Shown here piece by piece: positions 52,993-64,000 of a DNA stretch of 64,000 bases. The stretch spans positions 10,347,523 through 10,411,522 of the forward strand of contig OX336342.1 of the NCBI GenBank assembly GCA_946902875.1, written 5' to 3'. The DNA comes from Nematopogon swammerdamellus. Its lineage: Eukaryota > Arthropoda > Insecta > Lepidoptera > Adelidae. A model generated the notes under the pieces. The model saw nothing but the letters and a program-made list of their open reading frames with translations, ran no database searches and was not told the DNA's origin. Numbering within the stretch: the stretch's first letter is position 1; every line of letters starts with the position of its first letter. The position numbers and the translations under genes were made by a program.

Positions 52993-53182
52993 TAAAAAAC
53001 CCCCGACTCTTAAAAAGTCAAAAATAATTTCCGTTTACTTACTTAAAGGAGTCGGGGGACCGCTAAGTAAATTAAATATAAAGACTCGAAAGTTGCGCGG
53101 GAATCTACTTAGCGGTCTACCGACTACTTTAAGTAAGTAAACGGAAATTATTTTTGACTTTTTAAGAGTCGGGGGTTTTTTT
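52993..53182. mobile_element. foldback MITE (CCCCCGAC ends)
   Basis: Arms run AAAAAACCCCCGACTCTTAA, ATTTCCGTTTACTTACTTAA, GGAGTCGG.. and the inverse, ending GAGTCGGGGGTTTTTT. A second copy at 60070-60260 sits in the same host repeat. Confidence 0.85.
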
Positions 53183-53349
53183 ATTTTTATTTAATAAAGG
53201 CGAACGTTAACCGTCCACCAAATCTCGATGAGACTATTTTCACCAAAAAGTACTATAAAATGACCGAATCTGGGAAAAAGTTTCAGAGCTTAAAATATGG
53301 AACCCTTTCGAACCCTGAAGTTACGAAACCCTATCCTGAAACACCCTGT

Positions 53350-54365
53350 AGATTAACCCCCTGAAGATCCCGCATAGTAACCAAATCACCCAGTACACAT
53401 TTACATAGAAATAAACGCATGCTGATGCCAAATACAATGCACCATTGAATATCCAGTCACGAACTAGGAAAGCATTCCTTGCGCCGCCGGCCAAAGGGTC
53501 AATATTATGGAAGTGTTGGCTCCGTGAAGGTATGCCAGGAAGAGTAATTGTGTTAGCTTCAGTAGATCACGAGGAGTTTTTTATTCGTCACTGGTGGTGA
53601 GCGAGCCGGCGAATATACGCAGTGCGCAAGTTTTATTGTATAGCGCACATATTGAAAACATAGTTTTTAGGTTTCCGTATCCCGTACGGAAGCCTATTAC
53701 TAAGCCTACGCCGTCTGTCTGTCTGTCTGTCTGTCCTACTGCTGTATCTTTGGAACCGTAATAGGTAGCCGATTGAAATTTTCACAGAATAAGTATGTGT
53801 TATTTATTATGGTGGATATAACAACAAATAATAAATAAAATTTGCTATGCATCATCGCGCCATTATTCATATGAACCGAGCAGTGGGGTCAAAAGTGAAC
53901 GCAGGCCGAAAAAAACCCATCTAATTCCTTTACCGCTAGCGGAGCCGCGGGCACAGCTAAATGAATCAGTCAGATTAGTTCAAAAATATTCGTTCATTCC
54001 ACTCCGATAAGTAAAAATACCAAACACTCAAGCAAGGCTATCGCGCAGGTCGTAGGCACTACGCGAAAATGTCTTTATCTCCGCAGGTGAAATCGTTTAC
54101 TATGTAAATAGAGATAAAAATAAATGGGAACGCGAGTGGTGAAATGCTCGGCGCCCCCATCTCTACATGATTGAGGAGAGGGAGAGGAGAGTGTGAAGGT
54201 TTTGAGGTGACAAATCGATTAGAGCCGCCGCGGACGTGCGCCGCATGCCTCGTCTGCTGGCCTGCTGGCTGGCTAGTGAGAGCATTCCGTCTTATGAAGG
54301 TGTCTGTTGTTGAGGCACGAATTGAATGAAACCTACACCAGGTTTCATTTTCCTTACCTGCGGAT
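53350..54365. other. intergenic, dispersed repeats
   Basis: No gene seen. 53670-53790 is a GTTTCCGTA.. repeat with (GTCT)n at 53708-53736. 53935-53960 is the GCTAGCGGAGCCGCGGGCA repeat end. Confidence 0.4.
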
Positions 54366-54845
54366 TTTTTTTTTATAGTAAGCGCGACATGTGGTGCCGA
54401 GCACCCATAAGGTGTCTAGCGACGCCCATGAACATTCGGTTGCATGCGGGGGCTACGAATGCCATGCCGGCCTGACAGGTGCCCATTCACGCCTCTCTTG
54501 AAGGACCCGAGACTATACTTGGGGGGAACCGGGAAATATGTGGGCAGGGGCAGCGTTCCAGAGTTTATCGGTTCTGTGGATGAAGGATCTGCAGAACCGA
54601 TTGGTACGCATCCGCGGTAAGTCCAGCGTATAGGGATGCAATCCCTGCCCAGTGCGCGTTGTACGGAAGTGGAAAGGGGAATACGGAATCGCGTTAAACA
54701 GCTCCTCCAAGCACTCCCTGTGGAATAAGCGATAGCACTCAGGGCGCCGCAATCCCTCCGAAGTTGCAGCGAAGATCGCGGGACACGTCGGGATGAGGCG
54801 TTGAAGAGCGTGGAGATCGTTTATTGTTCTAAAATTTGTTCAGCT
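54366..54845 (-). mobile_element. degenerate LINE 3' end
   Basis: The minus strand encodes CYRLFHRECLEELFNAIPYS, then FHFRTTRTGQGLHPYTLDLP and NRFCRSFIHRTDKLWNAAPA, the C-terminal block of CR1/Jockey-like LINEs. Upstream (SLQLRRDCGALS) and downstream (PKYSLGSFKRGVNGHL) pieces of the same protein lie in other frames, so it carries at least two frameshifts. Poly(A) is the T-run at 54366-54374. Confidence 0.72.
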
Positions 54846-57432
54846 TTGGTGTATCCATAAACTCAAAGAGAAGAATGATGAGAACTTGGAGGAGGCCCAG
54901 CTCGACTGATCTTGTGACGTTGATGATATGAGATGGGGTATGTTGGGTGTGAAATGATGACGAGGCAACGGGTCAGCTCAACTTACTCTCTCTCACTCGC
55001 GAGTTGAATTCTCTATAAGCTACACAGCCGCGCTGCTTCATCTCGCTTCGGTCCACCGCACCCAGGCCGCCTCCTCCGCCGCGCCGCTTGCTAAACTAAA
55101 TAGGTACTTATATTCGTATGTGATATATCAGTAGGCACGCCTCAGTTGGCGGAGCCTGGCTATTTTTGGTTTGTGTTGGTTCAATTAGAATAACCAAAGA
55201 TTAACTATATTGAAATGTAAAGAGTATTTAAACCGGTTTGAAAAACTATTTCCCAAGTTCATTGATTTCAGCTAGGTCCATTGCTGGATTTGTTTAAACA
55301 AATTGTAATAAGTACACACACACGGAAAAATGTAATTCTCCTAAATAAAAACACGAATTCTCGGCACTTTTCAGCGGCGGGTCAGAATCTTTGCGAAATG
55401 TACTATATAGTTTAGCTTTATTTTAGGTAAACCTAATATTAATTAATTTTACTTTATTTCTTCCGTTCTTAGATTTTCTGCATATAAAAATTGTCTACTA
55501 GTAAATAATATAGAGGCGTGTAGAAACTCTCGTTTACACGTCTACATCTTTATAAATGTGAATTGAAAATTAATTATGAAACAGAGTTTCTAGTATATAC
55601 AGATAAGTAGTTATATACTATATAATATAGTATACCATGGCTTTTGCTCGCGGTTTAGCTTGTCTGAAATTCGAAAACGGCAAAGTAAGTCACTATGGGG
55701 AAGGCCGAGCAGCGCTGCGTTTAGGAAAACTATGTACTTCCCTACATACAACCTGAAGTAATAATTGTCCATACCTACTACGCGACTATTAGGACTACTT
55801 ACAATGTGAGTTCTCATACATACTTAGATAAGTAAAAATGTTTATCCAAAAGGACTTTCTCGACGGATTAACTCCCAGATAATACTACTGTCTGTACCTC
55901 TCCAAAGAAGACAGTATTACGTGCGCATTAGCGCCCGAAAGCGAAAGGATTTTGCGAATTATCCAAATCAGTCAATGCAACATAAGGACGAGCTTTCAAC
56001 ATTGTTCGGCTGACTATTCCCAAATGGGTTCCGCCTCGAAGCAACAAGGTACATGATAATATGTATACATACCTACATTGTAACAGAGATTGTATAACGC
56101 GATGTAAGTAATATGTCGTTCCACGAGCCACGACAGATTAGTTCTTAGAAAATAAAAATAATTATACATATATAACAAAATAGTACTACATGGAAGCAAT
56201 ACAAAGAAAACGAATCTTTAGTTTTATTGGTGTAATATTTGACTGCTGGATATAATATATGTATGCACTTGCATTATGTATTCTGAATTTCTGACACTAT
56301 GTAGCTTCTAGCTTCTAGCTACCTACCTTATAAAAAGATTCTAGTCTAGATGGTATCTCCGTTTAGATCCGTCTGTAGGTATAACGTCGAATGTGCAAAT
56401 TTGAAGCAGGCAATAATGCGAAGAGGTCATGTCGCAGGTTGCAGGCCGGACCGGGGTCGTGTTTGCGGTCCCGGAGTCCTCATTGTGTCTGCTTCATTGA
56501 GCCCGTTCAATATCGCATCCGAGATGTACAGAGATGCTGCGCTGCGTGCTCGGAATACGAACTACCTACAGCCCCCGGGCCAGGCTGGCGTCTCGCTGAC
56601 GGATTTTAGGCTAATTTTATCGATCCATTATACACTGACTGCATTGTGACTGCTTAGGAAATAATTTTATTTTTATGTTACACTTATTTTCTCTTCCCCC
56701 GTTGCATTGCAAGTAGGAGTTGTTCGTCTTTTTTTTATTGCTATAAAGATTGATAAATTGCAACAATTGAAGCGAAACCAATTAAACTTAACCAATTAGG
56801 ACCAATTCACTATCATTTTTATTTAAAAAGAAAAAGAAAATAGGCGAAGAAATATACATATATGTGAGTAGTTTTGCCGATTTCATCACTTTTTCACAAT
56901 AATTGCGCTTGAATTTTCAAAGCTATGACGCCCGGAGTCTGCACTCTTATAAATCACAAAATATGTAATCATCACGCCAGCAGTATCCCTCCCACGACCA
57001 CCGTCACACTAGAGAGAACAAATCATGGACAAATAATATTTGCGCGATCAATCAATCCGCTCGAGTGGCTTCTGACCTGCCGGCTACACTCTGCCTGCTG
57101 TATCCTGTCTCAACTGTTATAAATTAATAACATAAGGACATGCCCATATGAACTCAATAAATAAATGTTCTCACTAAAGTGCTGGTCAAACTATAGTAAG
57201 AACGCCTAAAATGCCCAAAAAACAATTTGCATGCTGAATATAGCATACTATATTAAATTATGTTATATTTCGATTAATTTTATTTGGAAAATTTGTTAAT
57301 TGGAGACTTGTTTAAATAAATAATTTTATAATACATTATTTTGACCACTAATTAATTTAGTGAGGACATTATTGGGCTCGTATTACTATCGCATCACACG
57401 GGCAATCGGGCATGTCCTTACGTTAGTAATAT
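54846..57432. other. intergenic, nothing recognised
   Basis: No gene or element recognised in 2.6 kb. CpG-richer at 55020-55090 and 56400-56590. Frames up to about 100 codons occur on both strands without family resemblance. Confidence 0.3.
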
Positions 57433-57628
57433 ACAGTATGTTCCCCAACGTAAAACCCGAAAGGGAGTGATTCTGTACATGAAATAGAAAAACTTTTGTT
57501 CTACGACTTTTTTATTTGAAGAAAAAAAAATGTTTTTTTCTCCCTACATTTTGAGAATAGGTAGTAGGTAGGTATTTAAAATTTGTATGAAATTTTTTTT
57601 TTTTATGTTAAAAAAATTGTTTTTCTTC

Positions 57629-57924
57629 TTTTTTTTTTATGGAAACTGACACGGTTGGCTACATCACCTACAACATCCGTGATGTCAGCCCATAACACCG
57701 GATGAACTTGGTGCCACGTCAGCCTTCCCTTCGGTCGTGCCGGCTACACTGAACTGGACGAAAAGCACAAACTATTTATATAGCCGTTTCGACCGACCTT
57801 TCATTCGGTGCGGTGGTACCAATCCGTGCGGGTTAAACCCAACCACCTAGTTATATAAGAAGGGAGTCATATCCCTTAGTCGCCTTTTACGACATACACG
57901 GGGAGAGATGCAGTGGGGCTATTC
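57629..57924 (-). mobile_element. SINE family B inside a MITE
   Basis: T-run then ATGGAAACTGACACGGTTGG through GACATACACGGGGAGAGATG to GCAGTGGGGCTATTC. The head is cut before GGCCGGTAC. TTCTTC occurs on both sides, while the uninterrupted MITE at 40030-40060 has it once, giving a likely target duplication. Confidence 0.8.
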
Positions 57925-57969
57925 TTCTTCACAGAAGTTGTTTAGTTTCACTTAAAGAATAACCCCCTT

Positions 57970-58108
57970 AGCGCGTCTTGCACCAACACGAGTTTAAAGT
58001 TAAGTAGCGAGTTATGGATTTAAACGCGGTTCACACATACAACGGGTGCTAGTTTAACGAGTTAAACTGGTTTATATATTAAATTTGTGTTGGTGCAAGT
58101 GGGCCTAA
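57970..58108. mobile_element. small MITE with CTTGCACCAACAC ends
   Basis: Inverted ends CTTGCACCAACACGA and TTGTGTTGGTGCAAG; about 139 bp; inserted between ACCCCCTTA and AATGTCAGTT of the host MITE. Confidence 0.7.
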
Positions 58109-58151
58109 ATGTCAGTTAAAAATATTACGGGGGCAACTGCAACACCGTGTA

Positions 58152-59446
58152 TATGTCAATGGTCTCAACTACATATTCATAAGTTTCTTTAAGTGCCCCT
58201 GAAATAAAAAATTTTTTTACTATTATGTACTTTTAAATTGATATTTCTAAATGTTAAAAAAATTTAATAAAAATAAATAAATAAATGTGATCATCTGACG
58301 ACATTTTTTTTTCATAATTTTCATTTTAACAGCTTTGATGCTGTCGTGTTAACTCTGTGCTGTGTAGATAAACAAGAGTATCGTCGGGAGAGTAAACATT
58401 ACTTCAAAAATGAAACAGTTCAAATAATTAATTGGGATTAAATATAATTACGCTGGTTGGCGCGGTCACTTCGAATTTCTGACCTTCGCTGCCAGCACTG
58501 TGGCGTGGGGGTGGGTCTGGGTGGCTCCATGAGTTGAACGAATTATTTTACTCGGTCGACGACACGTTTCTATCTTCGCTCATCGATGCAGTGTGGACAC
58601 GAATATTGCATTTTCGCCTTCGGAGATGCGATCTCGAAGCCATAGCCGGATTGATAATATTCGCCCATGTCGAGAATCGTATAAAAATGTAGATGGTGAA
58701 AAGTGCACGTAAATCGGTTAAGACGTTCTAAAGTTATAAGTGAATTCAACGTCAATAATATTCACGTTAGGTATATAAAAAAATAAAAAACGAGTTATCA
58801 AACATTAATGAAAACCGTGAATGATGGACGCGACAGTTTAGTATTTGCTTAGTATAGTGATCCCTACTGTGTAGGGCTAGCGGTATCAAGTAACGAAATA
58901 ATCGCCTGACGCAGGTCAGCAACGGCGACAGCGACGTACCGCGTCAGCCGCCAGCGAGATGTGACGTCGCGTCGTCTGACAGGGGACAGAATATGTCACG
59001 GAGTGGCAGGCAGAAACGAAGGGAATGGAAGTTGTACTGTACATACTATTTTGCTCTGTAGTTGTACCAGAGAGATTTAAATGTAGTTTGAATTTCTTAG
59101 GGTTATACTAATACAAGGAGCGATGGAGATGCCGAATAAAATTTATTTTAGTTTTTTACTGAACAAATATGTAAAAGCGGGAAATAATATTTAAAATTCA
59201 CCCATGGAACTCTAACATGAATAATTATAATATCGTTTGATCACTCAGCACATCTACACCTGTTACTCGCGTGCGAAACATTTTAAAACCACATTACTGT
59301 AATGTCATCTCATTCCCATCACTATTTCGACCTCACTGATCAAGTGCTCAGTCACTATTAATTAACATTTAGGCCCATAACTGTCTCAAGTCGTTTTCGG
59401 AGTGGGTAAGCCTGTAACGCTTGCCCTTCCCATTTAGATCCCCCGA
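58152..59446. other. intergenic, dispersed repeat
   Basis: No gene seen. 58675-58745 (GAATCGTATAAAAATGTAGA, TTAAGACGTTCTAAAGTTAT) has a second copy at 59583-59650. Confidence 0.4.
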
Positions 59447-59560
59447 AGTACAGTCTCGGGTCCTTAAAAGAGTCGTAAATAGGTACCTGTCGGGTCGGCT
59501 CGGCATACACAACCCCCGCAAACCGAACATACATGGGCACCGTTAGCACTTGTAAATGGG
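59447..59560 (+). repeat. LINE 3' end fragment
   Basis: CCCCGAAGTACAGTCTCGGG, CACAACCCCCGCA and GGGCACCGTTAGCACT match the 44155-44312 family, without a poly(A) tail. Confidence 0.6.
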
Positions 59561-59768
59561 TGGAACAATGGCCACTGTCGCGGAATCGTACAAAAATCTA
59601 GATGGTGAAAACTGCATGTAATCGTTTAAGACGTTCTAAAGTTATAAGCGAGCACGCAAACAGACATGCGTACGGACAGAAGGTGTTGCATTTGATTGCA
59701 AAAGTTGCATCATTATTTGGTCTGTGTAGCGCCTACACTGTAGTCGGATACTGCAAGAATTTAACAGG

Positions 59769-59876
59769 GGAGGATGTGCAGCTAGGGTTCAACCCTAGCT
59801 GCACATCCTCCAAATTTCCAGGATGACCCAGGTTGGCAACCCTAAGGGTTGCCAACCTGGCTCATCCTGGAAATTT
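59769..59876. repeat. two abutting palindromes
   Basis: The first has 21-bp arms around one base (59769-59789, 59791-59811; GGAGGATGTGCAGCTAGGGTT). The second starts at the next base, with 32-bp arms around one base and one mismatch (59812-59843, 59845-59876; AAATTTCCAGGATGACCCAG). Confidence 0.9.
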
Positions 59877-60069
59877 TAGTTCAAAATAAAATAAATTAAA
59901 GAGTCTTACAGTAGTCGCCAAAGATGTGTAACATCTGACCCCGGAAATCTAGCACGGTTGACAGCTGGTTGACGCGCGGCCCTTCACTCACAAAAGTATG
60001 TCACTTCCGCTTCATTACGTCACTTACACAAAAAGTTAAATAATTTAACTTTTTGCAAATATTGCAAAT

Positions 60070-60260
60070 TTAAAAAACCCCCGACCCTTAAGAAGTCAAA
60101 AATAATTTCCGTTTACTTACTTAAAGGAGTCGGGAGACCGCTAAGTAAATTCCCGCGCAGCTCTGAGTTTTTATATTTTATTTACTTAGCGGTCCCCCGA
60201 CTCCTTTAAGTAAGTAAACGGAAATTATTTTTGATTTTTAAGGGTCGGGGGTTTTTTAAA
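60070..60260. mobile_element. foldback MITE (CCCCCGAC ends), second copy
   Basis: Same structure as 52993-53182, in reverse orientation with respect to its host repeat. The host continues at 60261-60405 (TTTATTTCAAGCTTTTTT, AAATCGGTCCACTTTTTAA, CACCCCTCCGTTTTTTTCGT) without the RTE, giving the ancestral arrangement. Confidence 0.85.
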
Positions 60261-60405
60261 TTTGTAATTTTACTTTTATTTCAAGCTTTTTTAAAATAAC
60301 CGCATGAAAATCGGTCCACTTTTTAAAATAATAATTTTTTTTATTGTTTCATACGTCAAACTTATAACACCCCTCCGTTTTTTTCGTCGGGGGTTAAAAA
60401 TTACT

Positions 60406-62380
60406 GCTCATACCGAGAGATAAGTGTTATACATAAAGAAATCAGTTAATTAAGCCTAAGACCTTGAAACGGACTTGACATTATTGCAGCGTACGCAAAA
60501 CAAACGGAATATATCTAATCACATTCAAAATCAATATTTATATAATAAGACAGTGCCTATTAACTCTGTGCTGTGCTGTGCTGGTTTGAATGGATAGTTG
60601 AGGGTTTCATTCAAAGTCTTTATGGCATTGATTGAAACCCTGTAACGCTGCACGAATATTAGATGATGCGTTGGTATTTCCGGAAATATTGTAGGTTGTC
60701 TGTACACGAAGTATGCAATTGCCGGACGTTCGGGTCATTCCTGAACAGGTGGCCACCCTATGTGCAGCAAACGTTGTGTGGAATTCCTTCAGCAAGTAGG
60801 AAGTAGGAACAAGTACCTTGTTGCAGTAAACGCTTTCATGATGCGTAACCGCCTCTAAACGGTACGAGCTCGATCGGTAGTCCACACGTTTATCCACACC
60901 TGAGACTTGATCATGAGATTTTTTTGACACTTCTCCGTGTTTAAGTGTCGTGCTGACGTAAATATTTATATGCCAATTTATATACTTACTTGTATATTAG
61001 AACATGAACTACCATGTGTGTGTGCGCAGACCTATTGCATTCAAGAAAAGTTAATCCATAATTTAAAATTCACAATAAACCTATAAAAATTAAAAATAAA
61101 TAAACAATCTGGATCCAAGTCCTATATTTACAATTCAAAGAGCAAATTATAAAATTATAATCAACTAATCATATAAAAATCACTGAATTATTCATAGCTA
61201 AAGAAGTATAATAAAAATATTAATATACCTATTAACAAAAACCTAAAACTTTAATTTTGAATATTAGAAATAATTTTCACCAAGTGGAAAACTTGTTAAC
61301 CTGTTGACCGATTAATAAGAATGCATATTTCTATTTTATTTTATGAAATTTTGAGAACAAACGCCATACCGTTTTTCTAATATATATTTTTCACTTGACT
61401 TGAATTTGTTTTACCTAGTATACATGATGGGACGTGCAGACTACTCCACCAGTTTTACCACAGCAAACCAATTGGAAACACGCGGTAACTTCGAAACGCA
61501 TCCAATAACAACTGATCGGCAAACACCAACGTGTACATTGCTTAACGAAAAAGTACCTTATACACTGAGACCAAGGTGCGAATCTGTTTTGTTGAAGATT
61601 GTGAACACTTTCAGCAATATCGCTTCGCAACGTTCGATGGGATTGCAATGCACCGTAAAGGAGATAGCTATTCAACATATACACAGGTTTATATTCGGTC
61701 GATAGACGTTAGTTAGGTGTGTCAGGAGCGTGGAGCGCTGCGTACCGTTGGAAAACAGGTGTGACTTTATGTATCTGTGAGTTCACTATATTATAGAGAT
61801 TGGCCCATTGCAAACAGAACATGCAAATATGCGGATTAAGTTAGTTAATTTCATAATATTACCTAGATTACCTACATTCAGCAGTCTTCAACCAGCTTAT
61901 CCACAGTTTTTCGCTACTTTTGCCGATGTTGATAGAAATTGATACATCTTATTAAAACAATTTAATCCATTACTTTATAAGTTAAAATACGTTTCAATAT
62001 TGTTTTTATTAGAAATAAGACACACTTATTGTCACAGATTTCTAAATGTATTAATGAAACATCGGTCCAGACATTGTGCATAAGGTTATGTTTATGTAGG
62101 TTTCCACAATCAAACAACACACAAATAATATGCGCGGGGTCCCAGCTGGCGACAATGTTAACTCTATGCTGGCGGACCGACCACGTTGCACTAACTGCAA
62201 CATCTACTCGCCCCGTGTCCTGTATTACAAACAAATAGTCAAGTAAGGTCGGAAAAAAAAGAAAAAAAAATACTGGGATGACAACCAAACAACAAAAATT
62301 AATGGCTTCGTTTTAAAGCCAGGCCTACGTACTATATTTGTACACTTACTTAGAAAGTTGTAGGTAACTAAAGGAAGTAA
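60406..62380. other. intergenic, nothing recognised
   Basis: No gene recognised. Frames of 101-108 codons at 60607-60930 (minus), 61400-61705 (plus) and 61962-62288 (minus) overlap other open frames and resemble no family. Confidence 0.3.
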
Positions 62381-62586
62381 GCCACTCAAGGCAAGACCGA
62401 AGGCCGAGCTGCGTTCAGGAAAACGATATACTCTCTCGAAGAAAGTAAGCCAATATAGAGGTCTAAGGCCGACCTGCGTTCACGTGAACGGTATGCTCTT
62501 AAACGTACTGACCTGACTCCTAAACTTACATACTTTCTTCGATTTATCATTTACCTGAACGAGGCTTGGCCTTCGGCCTTAATGAC
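62381..62586. repeat. GC-hairpin minisatellite units
   Basis: GACCGAAGGCCGAGCTGCGTTCAGG near 62395, a decayed unit near 62470, and an inverted unit, GAGGCTTGGCCTTCGGCCTT, near 62560: the same repeat as at 7100-8470, again in both orientations. Confidence 0.7.
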
Positions 62587-62906
62587 TTTTTTTTTTTTTT
62601 TTTATGGAAACTGACACGGTTGGCTACATCACCTACAACATCCGTGATGTCAGCCCATAACACCGGGTGAACTTGGTGCCACGTCAGCCTTCCCTTCGGT
62701 CGTGCCGGCTACACTGAACTGGACGGAAAACACAAACTATTTACATAGCCGTTTCGACCGACCTTTCATTCATTGCGGTGGTACCAACCCGGGCGGGTTA
62801 ATCCCTACCACCTAGTAATATAAGGGAGTAATATCCCTTAGTCGCCTTTTACGACATACACGGGGAGAGATGCAGTGGGGCTATTCTTTTAAAGTACCGG
62901 CCCCAC
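62587..62906 (-). mobile_element. SINE family B, full length
   Basis: The minus strand runs GTGGGGCCGGTACTTTAAAA, GCCCCACTGCATCTCTCCCC, CGACTAAGGGATATTACTCC, then the shared tail and poly(A) (T-run 62587-62603). It is inserted in the minisatellite; GACTT occurs on both sides. Confidence 0.87.
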
Positions 62907-63647
62907 ACGGACTTACTTTCTCCGTGAGATTTTATCGTTTACCGATTATTGAACAAAGCCGCGGGCAAAGCGAAATGCAATATACCTACTTACACTTCAT
63001 ATTCTTATTAAAGGTTTTACTTTTTTAGATTGTCTTTCTCTTAATTAGATTTGGTAATCAAAGGCCATGAATAACCTTTATATTTTTAACAGAATTAAAA
63101 AAAATAAGGCGATTTGAATAAAACAATCCGAACTGCCAATATTTGAGTGCGTATGTAACCCTCCCGAAATTTTTGACATAAATAACGAAGCACCTTATAT
63201 ATTTCTATGTAGTCTAAACTGTTCGCACCGCAAATAACCAACGCATTTTTCCGCAGACTCGACACATTTGAGCCGCCCGCGCCCTCGCGCCGCACATATC
63301 AGGCTAGATAACGCCTGTGAGGGTTGAATGAAAACTTTTCGCATAATAACATGCGATACGCGACACCGCACCATCATTTGTTGCGTGCGCCTATTGCGAG
63401 GCGGCATCTGTGACACGTGAACGTACCTACTTATATGAACATGGAAATACGCTTCCACAACATTTTCACTCGTATGCACTATCTCCGCTTGTGCTTTTAC
63501 TGAAGTCAAACTTATGATTCTGCCATGGTTCTAAAGACGCGTCTTCATTTTTAGAAGGCACTGTTCGTAGTTTGTCGATGCTTCGGGGATGTGAATATAA
63601 AGTTGGAATGTTGAAACTGTATATACACACATACATACCACAAGCTG
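62907..63647. other. intergenic
   Basis: No gene supported. The repeat end AAAGCCGCGGGCAAAGCG lies at 62954. A 104-codon minus-strand frame at 63195-63509 resembles no family. Confidence 0.3.
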
Positions 63648-63943
63648 TGTCCCGTCAATCGGGGTAAGCAGAGTAATCGGTGTTCTGCTGCAAGTACTCT
63701 TGTAAATTACAGCACAATTACCACGTTTAGCAAGTATTCGGATCAGATAACTATATCAAGTAGCAAGTAAGACACGAATACCTACCTGCTGCATGACTCG
63801 GTAGAAGGACCTTGCCAAGGTGAGAGGCGGCTAGCCTATCGCCCTTAGCACGGGATCGTGTCCTTGTCCCTTAGTCGCTTTTACGGCAGAGGGATGCAGT
63901 GGAGCAATTCTTTACAAGTACCGGCCCCACACGGTACTCGTGT
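63648..63943 (-). mobile_element. head-B SINE-like element, internally deleted
   Basis: The minus strand from GTGGGGCCGGTACTTGTAAA through TGCAGCAGGTAGGTATTCGT to CGATTACTCTGCTTACCCCG. Compared with 40233-40976 the RTE-derived coding part is missing, leaving head and tail. Confidence 0.75.
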
Positions 63944-64000
63944 AGTTATGTAGTAAGTGGTGGGCGAAACGGAACAAGGACGGCGCCAAGTGTCTTGCGT

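Larger units (their letters stand above)
49123..53349. mobile_element. MITE hosting an RTE LINE and a foldback element
   Basis: Inverted ends AGGGTGTTTCAGGATAG (49123) and CTATCCTGAAACACCCT (about 53331-53348). Inside are a repeat with TTAACCCCCGACGAAAAAAA, a (GT)n run at 49485-49519, the RTE insertion 49585-52832 and the foldback element 52993-53182. Without the RTE the host would be about 0.98 kb. Its pairing as one element is inferred from the matching ends. Confidence 0.6.
57433..58151. mobile_element. second TACACGGTGTTGCA MITE, doubly interrupted
   Basis: Matches 39841-40132 (AAAACCCGAAAGGG.GTGATT, TTAAAAATATTACGGGGGCA, CTGCAACACCGTGTATA) but is broken by a SINE at 57629-57924 and by another small inverted-repeat element at 57970-58108. 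Confidence 0.75.

Noticed and set aside
60607..60930. 107-codon minus-strand frame
   Set aside because: Unbiased composition, no family motif, and no splice or promoter support.
61400..61705. 101-codon plus frame with an 89-codon minus frame opposite
   Set aside because: Mutually overlapping, with no recognisable domain.

Overview
The window is nuclear DNA of an insect, most likely a moth or butterfly. The reasons are interrupted genes with GT-AG introns, AT-rich non-coding DNA, dense short repeats of the kind that fill lepidopteran genomes (tails such as GCGAAGCCGCGGGCAA, many SINEs with poly(A) tails), and several LINE clades common in that order. I cannot name the species from sequence alone.

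Three genes can be rebuilt exon by exon. (1) 556-5388, plus strand: a THAP-domain, P-element/THAP9-like transposase. Two exons encode the THAP zinc finger. Four nearly identical 75-nt micro-exons in a 228-bp tandem array follow, then one long exon with the coiled coil, RNase-H-like catalytic core and C-terminal region. (2) 16896-12588, minus strand: the first four coding exons of a PUS1-type tRNA pseudouridine synthase. The exons for its C-terminal part are not visible in the window. (3) 24144-37334, plus strand: a complete geranylgeranyl diphosphate synthase gene (GGPS1, Drosophila quemao type) with both aspartate-rich motifs. It also has a duplicated penultimate exon and a decayed third copy of that exon.

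Most of the rest is transposable elements. LINEs: a 5'-truncated Jockey-type element with a 13-bp target duplication (9663-11177); the C-terminal half of a zinc-knuckle/endonuclease-like LINE inside PUS1 intron 1; an apparently full-length RTE element with one open 993-codon frame and an 11-bp target duplication (49585-52832); and several 3' fragments. SINEs: at least three families assembled from shared modules, including one whose head looks like a tRNA split around the 3' half of 5S rRNA. DNA elements: a TTAA-flanked piggyBac-like MITE (19082-19767), several long-inverted-repeat MITEs, foldback elements, and nests of one element inside another.

Layout: 1-5.9 kb transposase gene; 6-9.6 kb repeats with inverted 67-bp arrays; 9.6-17 kb LINE, SINEs and PUS1; 17-23.7 kb cluster of deleted retroelement copies, MITEs and a 49-bp perfect palindrome; 23.7-37.3 kb GGPS1; 37.3-49 kb mostly non-coding with MITEs and SINEs; 49-53.4 kb three-level element nest; 53.4-64 kb non-coding with nested MITEs and SINE/LINE fragments. 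PUS1 and GGPS1 start about 7 kb apart and are divergently transcribed; I see no sign that they act together. Exon coordinates come from reading splice sites and protein frame by eye, without transcript data.
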